From Paenibacillus sp. PAMC 26794 (GTDB taxonomy: Bacteria; Bacillota; Bacilli; Paenibacillales; Paenibacillaceae), in assembly GCF_000316035.1 (NCBI RefSeq), contig NZ_ANHX01000076.1, forward strand, positions 124,001-188,000: 64,000 nucleotides of DNA. Reading direction: 5' to 3'. The number at the start of each line of letters is the position of its first letter. The stretch's first letter is position 1. The notes below the pieces were generated by a model, which saw only the letters and a program-made list of their open reading frames with translations, was not told where the DNA came from and did no database searches. Made by a program: the position numbers and the translations under genes. Positions 27,101 to 35,165 of the stretch are shown piece after piece.

Positions 27101-27305
27101 CCGTATTGAGGTGAAGGATAATGGCAAAGGTATGGAACCGGAGAAGGTTGCAGAACTGCTACATGCTACGCCAGGTGGAAAAGGCGGAATAGGCATTGTG
27201 AATACAAACCGCAGATTGCTGCAACGGTATGGTCAGGGGTTATCGATCGTAAGTGAACCGGGTGAGGGTACGATGGTTTCATTTGATATTCCGGATGAGA
27301 TATAA
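24165..27305 (+). CDS. Hybrid 7TMR-DISM sensor kinase with two kinase modules and a receiver (paralog)
   Basis: 1046 residues with the same order of parts as the kinase at 8240: signal-anchor (about 15-35), jelly-roll sensor starting GVVDLRGVDLEQ with LNGEWELY, seven spans (about 225-415), HisKA (NTSHELRTPLHG), ATPase domain (LLHNALKHT), receiver (VDDDP; phospho-Asp in ITDVMMP; TKPVD), LytS-type module (QPHFLFNTLNS) and a second ATPase domain (LIENAVRHG). The sensor domains are clearly diverged between the two copies, while the cytoplasmic parts are close, so the ligands probably differ. Operon with the REC-BTAD gene. Confidence 0.88.
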   Translation: MNLRHTNPVKRFKYVLILSIILVALVGMRWVWSQFFPALDNHHAVNGVVDLRGVDLEQVPVMHLNGEWELYSNQLLTRKDIVDEGRAHAADVVQVPGDWNAENRDQESSLGYATYRLRVLTDPLQVPVTFWFRNIRSSSEIEINGNIVGGMGEVSEDADTYEPRSTSYTASYEDEGATEIELLIRVANYDSPYIGGIGKPVRFGSQAAVDYARWYSIGFQLAIFLVLLLHGMYACILFMFNPQERALLVAAILTLSVGIVVMVGHDNILMLWLPINYTWGIKLRLICLLLQNACILLLFQRLTLVHTRTKILQLGIVTTIAYIAVILAMPIHVVYAMVHYSVIDVFFLVSSLWFLYIVGVMLFRKQADRDMVFLLLTAGGIISNMLWSTSETSKDVTTVYYPIDIIFAITGFSAYWFKKYFRNAKENMKLNTELQKGDKIKDQFLANTSHELRTPLHGIINIAHNVVTREKNRLDERSLEDMELLITIGRRMSHLLGDLLDVVRLKEHRIVLRQVPLSIQSVVPGIIAMLQFMAERKPVRLHMEIPESFPLVMADEERLVQILYNLLHNALKHTEEGMISVSAEIREGHALIHVTDTGIGMDEDTRMRIFLPYEQGSYGISDGQGIGLGLNICKELVELHGGALTVRSELGKGSVFSFDLPLADEAADQAQSQLPLIWEQAAEMMEDAPSGFLLPRQGMGDAEALATAEMAPLLKEGKATILAVDDDPVNLDVLVSILSNEPYTIITARSGQEAMELLGTRQWDLLITDVMMPNMSGYELTQKVREQFSMSELPVLLLTARSQPPDIYTGFASGANDYVTKPVDAVELKYRIRALTMLNRSIQERLRMEAAYLQAQIQPHFLFNTLNSLMVLSDIDTEHMRKLGEAFSSYLRISFNYLNTGELVKLSYELELVEAYLFIEKTRFEDRLSVVLNVEPDLPLLLPPLSIQPLIENAVRHGLLSRNVGGTLCLSITRHEGYTRIEVKDNGKGMEPEKVAELLHATPGGKGGIGIVNTNRRLLQRYGQGLSIVSEPGEGTMVSFDIPDEI

Positions 27306-27307
27306 GG

Positions 27308-27343
27308 AAAAGGCCGCAGAAGTGAAAACTTCCGGCCTTTTTG
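27308..27343 (+). terminator. Terminator after the second kinase gene
   Basis: AAAAGGCCG pairs with CGGCCTTTT, inner AGT/ACT, with a T run. Confidence 0.9.
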
Positions 27344-27472
27344 TTTTGCTTGCGTGTTCATTCCCTAATTTTAATTATTTCTAATGCTTCTTTCATATGT
27401 TAGTATATTTAACATTAGAAGCGCGGTTCCGGCATTGGGCGCTAAACGTTGTTATAGTGGGTGAAGAGATCA

Positions 27473-28792
27473 ATGCGCAATTGGGTCAAAAATGAGAATG
27501 TGCAGATGACGGCCATTGCCTTTGCCACTGCGGTAGGGGCGCAATTCAAGATAAATCCGTTCCGGGAAGATTACTTCCGAATCGGGCTCGGGGTTAGCAT
27601 CCTTTTATTTCTGCTGATGATCATGCCACACTTGTCTTATGTGAAGACAGGAATCCTGACAGGCATCGCGAATTTGCTGTTTCAGTCAGCAGATCTCATC
27701 AATCATGTACAGACCGTGTCCATACTGGAAAGCATGCGGGACAATCTGGGGGCAGGCGTGTATTATGTGGTCTTTGCCTATGGGCTTAGCATGTTCAAGC
27801 ATCGATTCCATGAGATGCAGCCTCTTCTGCTCGGCGGGTTAATCACATGTATCGATTTCTCCTCTAATCTTGTTGAGCTGCTTCTTCGCGGAATGTTAAG
27901 CGGGACCAATATCTTTTATATGAAGGAATGGTTGTATCTGCTTGTGGTAGGTGGTCTGCGAAGTTACTTTGTGATTGGGCTATATAACAGCATTGCGGTG
28001 AGGCAGATGCGGCTTTTACATGCAGAGCAGGAGAAGCGGATGGAGCAGATGCTGAGTGTGAACTCGGGCTTGTATGGCGAGGTCTTTTACCTGAAGAAAG
28101 CGATGAATACGATCGAAGGCATTACGGCAGACAGCTATGAACTATATCGCGATCTCCGGGAGCAGGACATGAACCAATACAGTCAGCGCACGCTGGGCAT
28201 CGCTCAGCAGATTCATGAAGTGAAGAAGGATTCACAACGCATTCTCGCGGGTCTGCTGAAGCTGTATGATAACGAAAAAGCGGTCAACATGAGCTTATCC
28301 GAAGTGCTGAACTTTGCCAGTAAAGCAAACCGAAAATATAGCGAAATGCTGCATAAGCAGGTCGAGATCGACATCGAGCAACAGTATGATTGTGAGTCTC
28401 CGTATTACATTCCTCTTCTAACGGTAATGAATAACCTGATTGCCAATGCGGTAGAGGCGATTGAGCATGAAGGGACGGTCCGAATTCGTGTGTATGAGCA
28501 GGAAGATGACGTACATTTCGTTGTGATGGATACTGGAAAAGGCGTACCTGAAGCCAAACGGGATGTCATCTTTGAACCGGGCTATACAACGAAGTTTAAT
28601 GAAGTCGGCATTGCCGCCACGGGTATTGGCCTGTCCCATGTACGTGATATCGTTCAGTCGTTGGCGGGACAGATTAAGGTAGAGTCGGCGCCTGCGGGAG
28701 CGAGAGGGACTACATTTCGTATAGCTATTCCCAAAATAAATCTGATCAAGGGGGCCGATGTCGATGACACTTTCTATCATGATCGTGGATGA
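27473..28792 (+). CDS. Membrane sensor histidine kinase, GlnK/YcbA-like
   Basis: 439 residues. Five or six membrane spans fill residues 10-185. A cytoplasmic helical region follows (QQIHEVKKDSQRILAGL, with the likely phospho-His in QIHEVKKD), then an ATPase domain with NNLIANAVEAIEHEG, MDTGKGVP, and GIGLSHVRDIV. This is the layout of GlnK/YcbA and related kinases. A GTG at 27461 is in frame, but ATG at 27473 has the better (still weak) SD. The next frame starts inside its 3' end and looks like a broken GlnL-type regulator, so this kinase may be an orphan. Signal unknown. Confidence 0.78.
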   Translation: MRNWVKNENVQMTAIAFATAVGAQFKINPFREDYFRIGLGVSILLFLLMIMPHLSYVKTGILTGIANLLFQSADLINHVQTVSILESMRDNLGAGVYYVVFAYGLSMFKHRFHEMQPLLLGGLITCIDFSSNLVELLLRGMLSGTNIFYMKEWLYLLVVGGLRSYFVIGLYNSIAVRQMRLLHAEQEKRMEQMLSVNSGLYGEVFYLKKAMNTIEGITADSYELYRDLREQDMNQYSQRTLGIAQQIHEVKKDSQRILAGLLKLYDNEKAVNMSLSEVLNFASKANRKYSEMLHKQVEIDIEQQYDCESPYYIPLLTVMNNLIANAVEAIEHEGTVRIRVYEQEDDVHFVVMDTGKGVPEAKRDVIFEPGYTTKFNEVGIAATGIGLSHVRDIVQSLAGQIKVESAPAGARGTTFRIAIPKINLIKGADVDDTFYHDRG

Positions 28793-28928
28793 TGATGTGG
28801 TGAGCCGGAGTATGCTGCATGATATCATTGAATCCTGTGGAATCGGCGAGCTTGCGGGCACGCCTGAAGAGCTCTTTCAGAATATTCGGCATGAGCGGAC
28901 CAAGGCATTTCTGGGTAAAATTTTATAA
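28758..28928 (+). pseudogene. Truncated response regulator (GlnL/YcbB-like) remnant
   Basis: ATG at 28758 follows CAAGGGGG and overlaps the kinase gene by 35 bases. The frame begins as a good receiver domain: LSIMIVDDDVVSRSMLHDII then ESCGIGELAGT, resembling the GlnL/YcbB start. After about 35 residues it jumps to TPEELFQNIRHERTKAFLG and stops at 56 residues. The phospho-Asp strand and the output domain are missing. An internal deletion that fused the first and last parts explains this best; it also leaves the upstream kinase without its natural partner. Confidence 0.65.
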
Positions 28929-28950
28929 CGCATACTTGAATGAAAATAAT

Positions 28951-29025
28951 CCCCTATGGGCGGACGATGGTTCAAGCACATCTGGTGTGATGGACTTGAA
29001 CGTGGTGTGCTTGTAGGGGCTTTTT
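28951..29025 (+). terminator. Terminator-like long hairpin after the kinase/regulator remnant
   Basis: CCCCTA (28951-28956) pairs with TAGGGG (29014-29019) and TTCAAG with CTTGAA inside, followed by CTTTTT. The stem is imperfect. Confidence 0.55.
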
Positions 29026-29117
29026 CGCCAATTGAAGAAGGAGCTAGCTTTTTGAAATGGCAGGGAAAAGGTCATTTTGCTTGACTTCATAGAGAGAGCA
29101 GGGTAAAATTCATTAAT

Positions 29118-29132
29118 TGAAAATGATTATCA
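29118..29132 (+). promoter_or_regulatory. Fur box upstream of the siderophore permease operon
   Basis: TGAAAATGATTATCA differs from the 7-1-7 Fur consensus TGATAATNATTATCA at one base. It lies 20 bases before the GTG of the first permease gene, so iron-dependent repression is likely. Confidence 0.85.
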
Positions 29133-29152
29133 ATGAGAAATGAGACAATCGA

Positions 29153-30163
29153 GTGAAGAAGCAAACGGGAACCCCTCTTCGTTTCACGCTGATACTACTT
29201 TCAGCAATTGCGCTATTGTTATTCTCCATGTTTATAGCAATCTCTATGGGCGCAAAATCGTTAACACTCCATACCGTGTGGGATGCAGTCTTTAACTATA
29301 ACCGTAGTCTGAGTACCCACCAGATCATTCAGGAAATTCGTCTACCCCGAGTGCTGGCTGCTGCTCTGGTCGGAGCCGCATTTGCTGTAGCGGGTGCTCT
29401 GATGCAAGGGGTTACCCGCAACCCTCTGGCTGATGTTGGTGTGCTTGGAATTAATGCGGGTGCCATGTTTGTGGTCGCGCTAAGCTTTGTATTTTTACCA
29501 CAGCTTCCGTTCTCTGTATTAATGCTACTGTCATTCACGGGTGCTGTTCTAAGTACGTTGCTCATCTATCTATTGGGTTCGGGTTCTCCAGGTGGATTAA
29601 CACCTATGAAGCTCACGTTGGCAGGTACCGTTGTTGCGGCCTTGCTGCATTCGTTGACTTCAGGGGTTGCTATCTATTTTGAACTCAGTCAGGATCTGGC
29701 GTTCTGGTATGCTGGCGGAGTAGCTGGGGTATCATGGGCGCAGCTTCGTATCGTGTTGCCGGTTATTCTGACTGCACTAATTCTCTCCATAACCTTGGGC
29801 AGATCCATTTCGATTATGGCTTTGGGCGCAGAGGTTGCATCTAATCTGGGCGTTCGCATAGCGAGAGTTCGTATGTACGCCATCATAATTGCGTTGGTAC
29901 TAGCGGGAGTATCCGTTTCAGCCGTGGGTTCAATTGCCTTTGTGGGACTGGTTATTCCGCATATTGCAAGAAAGCTTGTAGGGGTGAACTATACATATGT
30001 CATTCCAATCTCAGCAGTGCTGGGAAGTATATTACTTGTTCTAGCTGACTTGGGTGCAAGAATTGCTGATCCTCCCAAGGAACTGGCTATTGGTGTTATT
30101 GTCGCCATGATCGGCGTACCTTTCTTCCTCTATGTTGCCCGAAAGGAACAGCGGAATTTATGA
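29153..30163 (+). CDS. FecCD-family iron-siderophore ABC permease
   Basis: 336 residues with about nine to ten membrane spans. Family motifs: EIRLPRVLAAALVGAAFAV, GALMQGVTRNPLADVGVLGI and GLVIPHIARKLVG near the C-terminus. It forms half of a BtuCD-type importer for ferric siderophores in the cytoplasmic membrane. GTG start; a Fur box directly upstream. Its stop overlaps the next permease gene by four bases. Confidence 0.9.
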   Translation: MKKQTGTPLRFTLILLSAIALLLFSMFIAISMGAKSLTLHTVWDAVFNYNRSLSTHQIIQEIRLPRVLAAALVGAAFAVAGALMQGVTRNPLADVGVLGINAGAMFVVALSFVFLPQLPFSVLMLLSFTGAVLSTLLIYLLGSGSPGGLTPMKLTLAGTVVAALLHSLTSGVAIYFELSQDLAFWYAGGVAGVSWAQLRIVLPVILTALILSITLGRSISIMALGAEVASNLGVRIARVRMYAIIIALVLAGVSVSAVGSIAFVGLVIPHIARKLVGVNYTYVIPISAVLGSILLVLADLGARIADPPKELAIGVIVAMIGVPFFLYVARKEQRNL

Positions 30164-31185
30164 AAAACAAAGCAATTCATAGTTACCAACGCACACTGTT
30201 AACAGGTGGAATTCTGGTCCTTATCGTATTGACCTCAATTGCGATCGGACTGAATACAGGCTCTATGCAGATTGCATTGCCCGATCTTGTTCTGACGTTG
30301 CTAGGTAAAGGCACGGATATGCATCACATGGTGCTCTTTGATTATCGTTTACCTCGTATACTTATTACGATTCTTGCAGGAATGGGGCTCGGTATTGCGG
30401 GCGCTATGTTGCAGGGTATCACCCGTAATGCACTGGCAGACCCGGGAATTCTCGGGATTCATGCTGGAGCATCCTTTGGTCTGTTAATCTATGTTAGTTT
30501 TTTTCAATCATTAAATACACTTCCAGTGCTCATGATACCCTTGTTTACTTTTGTGGGAGGGGTACTGGCGGCAACCCTTATCATTCTGTTCGTGTGGGAT
30601 CGGCAAAAGGGATTCATACCAGCTCGTTTGATCCTGATCGGGATTGCGGTAGCTGCGGGCTTTAATGCGGCAAGCCTTTATCTATCACTGCAACTGGATG
30701 AGAAGACGTATTCGTTTACCGCAAGTTGGCTACTGGGGAACATCTGGGGAAGAGACTGGATTAACGTTTATGCAATGCTACCTTGGATGGTTCTGCTCAT
30801 ACCACTGGCTTGGGCCAAGAGTAAAAGCTTAAATGCGCTAGCGCTTGAGGATTCGTCCGCAGTTAGCATCGGTACGCCGGTGGAGAGAGAACGAATTCAG
30901 ATTTTATGTATTGCCGTTGCGCTCTCCTCGGTGAGCGTATCTATGGCTGGAGGTATTGGATTTATCGGACTGGTGGCCCCGCATATGGCACGTAGGCTGG
31001 TTGGCCCCGCGTTTCAGTACCTTATCCCCATATCGGCTCTGCTAGGCATGTTGATTCTTGTTGTGGCGGATACGGTAACGCGTGCAGTCTTTGATCCCAA
31101 ATCCATCCCGGCGGGAATTGTAGTGGCCGCTGTAGGTGCTCCCTATTTTTTATATTTACTACGCAAGTCCAATAAAACCATCTAG
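30160..31185 (+). CDS. FecCD-family iron-siderophore ABC permease (second subunit)
   Basis: 341 residues with the same fold and motifs as its neighbour (DYRLPRILITILAG, GAMLQGITRNALADPGILGI, GFIGLVAPHMARRLVG). Translation is coupled through an ATGA overlap. The two permeases would pair as in FeuBC. No ATPase gene follows; as for many Bacillus siderophore importers, a shared ATPase elsewhere (FhuC/YusV type) would be needed. Confidence 0.9.
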   Translation: MKNKAIHSYQRTLLTGGILVLIVLTSIAIGLNTGSMQIALPDLVLTLLGKGTDMHHMVLFDYRLPRILITILAGMGLGIAGAMLQGITRNALADPGILGIHAGASFGLLIYVSFFQSLNTLPVLMIPLFTFVGGVLAATLIILFVWDRQKGFIPARLILIGIAVAAGFNAASLYLSLQLDEKTYSFTASWLLGNIWGRDWINVYAMLPWMVLLIPLAWAKSKSLNALALEDSSAVSIGTPVERERIQILCIAVALSSVSVSMAGGIGFIGLVAPHMARRLVGPAFQYLIPISALLGMLILVVADTVTRAVFDPKSIPAGIVVAAVGAPYFLYLLRKSNKTI

Positions 31186-31208
31186 AAGATGCCGAGAGGA
31201 AAAATGAA

Positions 31209-32150
31209 ATGAAAAATTTAACAGCTATAGTGATGAGCTTATGTATGGTATTTATTCTGGCGGCCTGCGGGTCGGATAAAGATCTGAAGCAGGTCACAGA
31301 CGATACAACCGCAAAGACGGAAACAGCACAAACTGCAAGTACGACTGAAACTACAAAGGGCGTTTATGGCAAAAAGGTTGCTTCCATCTCTATTTTCCTG
31401 ACGGGAGACCTGATAGCTCTTGGAATTAAACCGGATGGCACAACAACGAGTGACTATCTGCCCATCACAGAGGCGCGGTATCAGAATATCGAATACCTAG
31501 GCTTCACAAAAGACCCGGATATGGAGGCTTTGATTGGTTTGCAACCAGAGGAGATCTTCATAGACGCAGAATTTGCTGAGAAATTGGGTCTGGAGAAGTT
31601 GGAGAAAATCGCTACAACTCATGTGATCAATTTGGATGAAGGTTCATGGAAGGATCAGCTCCGTAACATATCGAAGGTCGTTGACCGTGAAGAAACGGCT
31701 GAGGAATTTATTGCATCGTATGATGCTAAAGCGAAGGAAGTATCTATATTGGCCAAACAGGCAATAGGAGACGGAACGGTCATGGCAGTCCGCATCTCGG
31801 CCAAAGGTTTGCGCGTATATGGTATGGAACGTCCGTTGGGACCAATTCTGTTCGAGGATCTGGCTTTAACCCCAGCCAAGGGAGTCGAAGCCATCACGAA
31901 GAACTGGGAGAATATCTCCAAAGAAGTGTTGCCTGATTTCAACGCAGATGCCATCTTTGTACTGGTTTCTTCCGTAGATGAAGGTAGCGAAGAAGTTTTC
32001 GAACAACTGAAGTCTGATCCGATCTGGATGGGACTGAAGGCCGTTCAGAATGATAAAGTATATGTCATTACAGAACAACCTTGGCTCGATTATTCCGCTT
32101 CGGGCAATAAGCTGGCTCTGGAAGATCTGGAGCGCATCTTGTCCCAATAA
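31209..32150 (+). CDS. Iron-siderophore-binding lipoprotein
   Basis: 313 residues with lipobox LAAC (Cys near 20) after MKNLTAIVMSLCMVFI. The mature part is a TroA/FecB-like binding protein: KVASISIFLTGDLIALGIKP, MEALIGLQPEEIFIDAEFAE and the closing NDKVYVITEQPWLDYSASG. It feeds ferric siderophore to the two upstream permeases, whose operon it closes (23-base gap, SD GAGAGGA). FeuA-like, but the ligand cannot be told from sequence. Confidence 0.88.
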   Translation: MKNLTAIVMSLCMVFILAACGSDKDLKQVTDDTTAKTETAQTASTTETTKGVYGKKVASISIFLTGDLIALGIKPDGTTTSDYLPITEARYQNIEYLGFTKDPDMEALIGLQPEEIFIDAEFAEKLGLEKLEKIATTHVINLDEGSWKDQLRNISKVVDREETAEEFIASYDAKAKEVSILAKQAIGDGTVMAVRISAKGLRVYGMERPLGPILFEDLALTPAKGVEAITKNWENISKEVLPDFNADAIFVLVSSVDEGSEEVFEQLKSDPIWMGLKAVQNDKVYVITEQPWLDYSASGNKLALEDLERILSQ

Positions 32151-32160
32151 GATCAATTGG

Positions 32161-32197
32161 AAAACCCTGTGATTATTCGATTAGCACAGGGTTTTTG
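32161..32197 (+). terminator. Terminator of the siderophore permease operon
   Basis: AAAACCCTGTG pairs with CACAGGGTTTTT. Confidence 0.9.
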
Positions 32198-32310
32198 TTG
32201 TGCCTGAATGGGAATGTTGTGGTTTTTCTGCATCCAGGGAAAGGGAATATGGGATGTTCAGCGAAAATAAGCTTACAGGATATCAGTTAACGATATAGGA
32301 GGAATGCACC

Positions 32311-33435
32311 GTGAAGACTAATGAGCAGTTACAGGTATATAGTCTGCCTGAGGTTGAACATCTCAAAGTACATGGGAGAACAACAGGTCAATTGTTACCG
32401 CTGACGTTATTTTGGACGGGGAGTGCAGCTGAACTCAATGTACGGGGCTCCGAACTATGGGTTGAGGTAGAGTCGCAGTATGACATGTATGAGTTATGGA
32501 TCAGCATTCTGATCAACGGTGTTCCGGTGAGCAGACAGATGTTAACGGCGGGAAGGTACTGGGTCTGTGTATTCCGAGGTATGAACGCGAATGTGGTGAA
32601 GAATGTACGGATCGTCAAAGATGTTCAAGCGATGAGTGGTGACCCAGGTTGTTCCTTGCAGATTCATGCGGTGAAATCCGATGGAGCGTTCCTGCCTGTG
32701 CAGGAAAAACCGTATAAGATCGAGTTCATTGGTGACAGTATTACATCTGGCGAAGGTGCAATTGGAGCGAAAGCGGAGGAAGATTGGATTCCGATGTGGT
32801 TCAGCGCCATACATAATTATACGTTTATGACAGCAGAGGCATTGAATGCGGAGTATCGTGTCATCTCACAAAGTGGCTGGGGTGTGCTGGCAAGCTGGGA
32901 TAACAATCCAAAGGGCAACATTCCTGATTATTATGAACAGGTCTGTGGCCTGCTTACTGGTGAACGTAACGTAGCGTTAGGTGCAGGAGATGAGCATGAT
33001 TTTGGTTCGTGGCAGCCGGACGTGGTGGTCGTGAACCTGGGTAGCAATGATGGAGGTGCGTTCCAGTCACCTGAGTGGAAAGACCCCGACACGGGTAAGG
33101 TGTACAAGCAGCGTTTGAATGAAGATGGTACGTATCATGAAGAAGATCTGGCTGCTTTTGAGAAAGCGGTGGAACAGTTCCTGTTCAAACTTCGGAAAAA
33201 CAATCCGACGGCACAACTCGTATGGGCTTATGGCATGCTTGGTTTTCCCATGATGCCCTCCATCTACCGCGCGGTTGATGCATATACGAAGGGGACAGGC
33301 GACCACAAGGTTACGGTTATCCAGCTTCCTGATACAACCGAAGAGACGGTAGGGGCGCGCACCCATCCAGGCGAGTTATCTCACCGTAGGACGGCAGAGG
33401 TGTTAGCGGAATATGTACGAGGACTGATAGGATAA
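32311..33435 (+). CDS. SGNH/GDSL hydrolase, CE2-like carbohydrate esterase
   Basis: 374 residues, GTG start after AGGAGGAATGCACC. The N-terminal half (1-125) is a jelly-roll module. The SGNH domain starts at EFIGDSITSGEGA (nucleophile Ser in GDSIT) near residue 143, with the oxyanion Asn in NLGSNDGG and the catalytic His in RTHPGELSH near the end. This two-domain layout is that of CE2 acetyl-xylan esterases. It has no signal peptide, so it probably deacetylates imported oligosaccharides in the cytoplasm, or leaves the cell by another route. It stands alone between two terminators. Confidence 0.8.
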   Translation: MKTNEQLQVYSLPEVEHLKVHGRTTGQLLPLTLFWTGSAAELNVRGSELWVEVESQYDMYELWISILINGVPVSRQMLTAGRYWVCVFRGMNANVVKNVRIVKDVQAMSGDPGCSLQIHAVKSDGAFLPVQEKPYKIEFIGDSITSGEGAIGAKAEEDWIPMWFSAIHNYTFMTAEALNAEYRVISQSGWGVLASWDNNPKGNIPDYYEQVCGLLTGERNVALGAGDEHDFGSWQPDVVVVNLGSNDGGAFQSPEWKDPDTGKVYKQRLNEDGTYHEEDLAAFEKAVEQFLFKLRKNNPTAQLVWAYGMLGFPMMPSIYRAVDAYTKGTGDHKVTVIQLPDTTEETVGARTHPGELSHRRTAEVLAEYVRGLIG

Positions 33436-33460
33436 CTTGATACTTGAAATATGGTAATGG

Positions 33461-33546
33461 AAAGACCACTCTTTCATGAACGGTCCCCTAATGGTTAGAT
33501 GGTGTCTAACTTTATGAGGTCCCTTCATCATAAGAATGGTCTTTTT
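33461..33546. terminator. Terminator between the esterase and the reductase-domain gene
   Basis: AAAGACCACTCTT pairs with AAGAATGGTCTTT at the ends of an 80-base imperfect hairpin with further inner pairing; T run on the + strand. Confidence 0.65.
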
Positions 33547-33560
33547 CCTTTTCTACTTAT

Positions 33561-34127
33561 CTAGACATTCGAAGGTGTATCCGCTGTGCCGCTGTTCTGC
33601 ACCTCATAACGAATCGAAATGATCTGTCCCAGCGTCTGGGTTCGGACCATTTTGAATTGACTGGGCACAGTGCCTGTTGGGAATAAGGGGATGCCTTCGC
33701 CAAGAATTTTGGGAATGATGGCAACTTCAATCTCGTCCAGTAATTTTTTGGCTAACACAGCTCCAACCAGTATTCCGCCACCCACAATCCATACGTCTCC
33801 ATCAGAAGTCTGCTTTAATCGGGGAATTAGCGTATCTACCGTCTCGGTTGTAAACTCTACATGCAGGGCGGGCGGCTGTTCCGAGCGGGAAAGCACATAC
33901 GTTGGGCGATCCGCATAGGGAAATTCTTCGGAAAGTGTGAGCACCTCTTCATACGTGTAACGCCCCATAACGACGCTTTCAATCGTATGATAAAATGCCG
34001 CATACCCGTTGTCTCCACCGTCACCCTCCACATCAAACAACCAATCCACTGAACCGTCCAGCCTTGCAATATATCCATCCAAACTCATGGCAATGTACAA
34101 AATTGTTTTGTTATTCTTCATGTTCAT
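33561..34127 (-). CDS. RibD C-terminal/dihydrofolate-reductase-like protein
   Basis: 188 residues. AMSLDGYIARLDGSVDWL is the typical start of the RibD_C/DHFR-like (YwjB, YyaP) family. VVMGRYTYEEVL and DVWIVGGGILVGAVL match the NADPH-binding segments. The reaction of these stand-alone proteins is not established. SD AAGGGAGCG before ATG. It is divergent from the WYL regulator at 34197 with 69 bases between, so that regulator is a good candidate to control it. Confidence 0.85.
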   Translation of the reverse strand: MNMKNNKTILYIAMSLDGYIARLDGSVDWLFDVEGDGGDNGYAAFYHTIESVVMGRYTYEEVLTLSEEFPYADRPTYVLSRSEQPPALHVEFTTETVDTLIPRLKQTSDGDVWIVGGGILVGAVLAKKLLDEIEVAIIPKILGEGIPLFPTGTVPSQFKMVRTQTLGQIISIRYEVQNSGTADTPSNV

Positions 34128-34196
34128 CGCTCCCTTCTACAATGTATGATACACTTTAACTATGACAAAAGTTGACGTAGTTAGGATGTTGAATAC

Positions 34197-35105
34197 ATGA
34201 ATCATCGGAAACTGGCGATCATGCGTCTCATGGATTCCAGACAGAAGTTCACTGCCCGGGAACTGGCAGAGCGGTTTGACGTCTCGGTTCGTACCATTCA
34301 GCGAGATCTGGATGCATTGCAGGCGCTGGGTTTTCCCTTGTACACAGAAGTTGGCGTGAACGGAGGATACCGGGTGTTGCCCAATCGGATTTTGCCACCT
34401 CTTCAACTGACACAGCAGGAGGCATTAGGGCTGTTTATGATGCTGGAATATCTACAGCAAGTCCCGGATTTTCCGTATGGATCGATGCGTGAGCATCTGG
34501 CTGAACAATACTTTTCTACTTTGCCCGAAGATGTACAGGATCTGATTATGCGAATGAGAGAGCATATCACCTTTGTCCAGCACCCCGGTGGGCATGCCGA
34601 GCCTTTAACAACCGAGATATTGGGTGCAGCGGTAGAAAAGAGAGAAATCGAATTTATGTATCATGCCCGCAGTGGGCGTAAAAAAGTCAAGGTCTTCCCC
34701 TATGGCATCTACTATGAGCAGGGACATTGGTACATGCCAGCACGAAATAAGGATCGTGTTCTGTTATATCGGGTGGATCGCATGCAGCAGTTGGTTGTTA
34801 TGGAATCGGTCGATGAATCTGTTCCGAGTCTGAAGGCATGGCTTGATGCCAAAGAAGACAGAGCAAGCGTGGAAGTGGTGCTGCAATTCACGGAATTTGG
34901 AGCAAGAGTTGCCGCGTCAGATGTGTTGTTCAAATCGGTTGAAGGCCACGAATGGCGTGGATTGGTTCCGCCCGAGGAGTTCTCTTTTACAGCGCGAAAG
35001 TTACTCTCCTATGGGCCGGAAGTGAAGGTGGTGTCTCCGCTCGAACTGCAACAGCAGGTTAGAGGGATGCTGGAACGGAGTTTAAGCCAGTATGGTGGGG
35101 GATAA
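34197..35105 (+). CDS. HTH/WYL-domain transcriptional regulator (YafY-type)
   Basis: 302 residues. DeoR-like HTH at 1-60 (FTARELAERFDVSVRTIQRDLDAL, cut here into FTARELAERFDVSVR and TIQRDLDAL), followed by GVNGGYRVLPN. The WYL domain is at about 140-210 (IEFMYHARSGRKKVKVFPYG; HWYMPARNKDRVLLYRVDRM, cut as HWYMPARNK and VLLYRVDRM) and a WCX-type C-terminal region follows. WYL domains sense small ligands or nucleic acids. Divergent from the reductase-domain gene, which is the likely target. Confidence 0.87.
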   Translation: MNHRKLAIMRLMDSRQKFTARELAERFDVSVRTIQRDLDALQALGFPLYTEVGVNGGYRVLPNRILPPLQLTQQEALGLFMMLEYLQQVPDFPYGSMREHLAEQYFSTLPEDVQDLIMRMREHITFVQHPGGHAEPLTTEILGAAVEKREIEFMYHARSGRKKVKVFPYGIYYEQGHWYMPARNKDRVLLYRVDRMQQLVVMESVDESVPSLKAWLDAKEDRASVEVVLQFTEFGARVAASDVLFKSVEGHEWRGLVPPEEFSFTARKLLSYGPEVKVVSPLELQQQVRGMLERSLSQYGGG

Positions 35106-35165
35106 AAGCTTTCAAACGCTGGATATTAGGGTATCAAGGAAGAGATAAGAAAGGTGTGTAGACAA

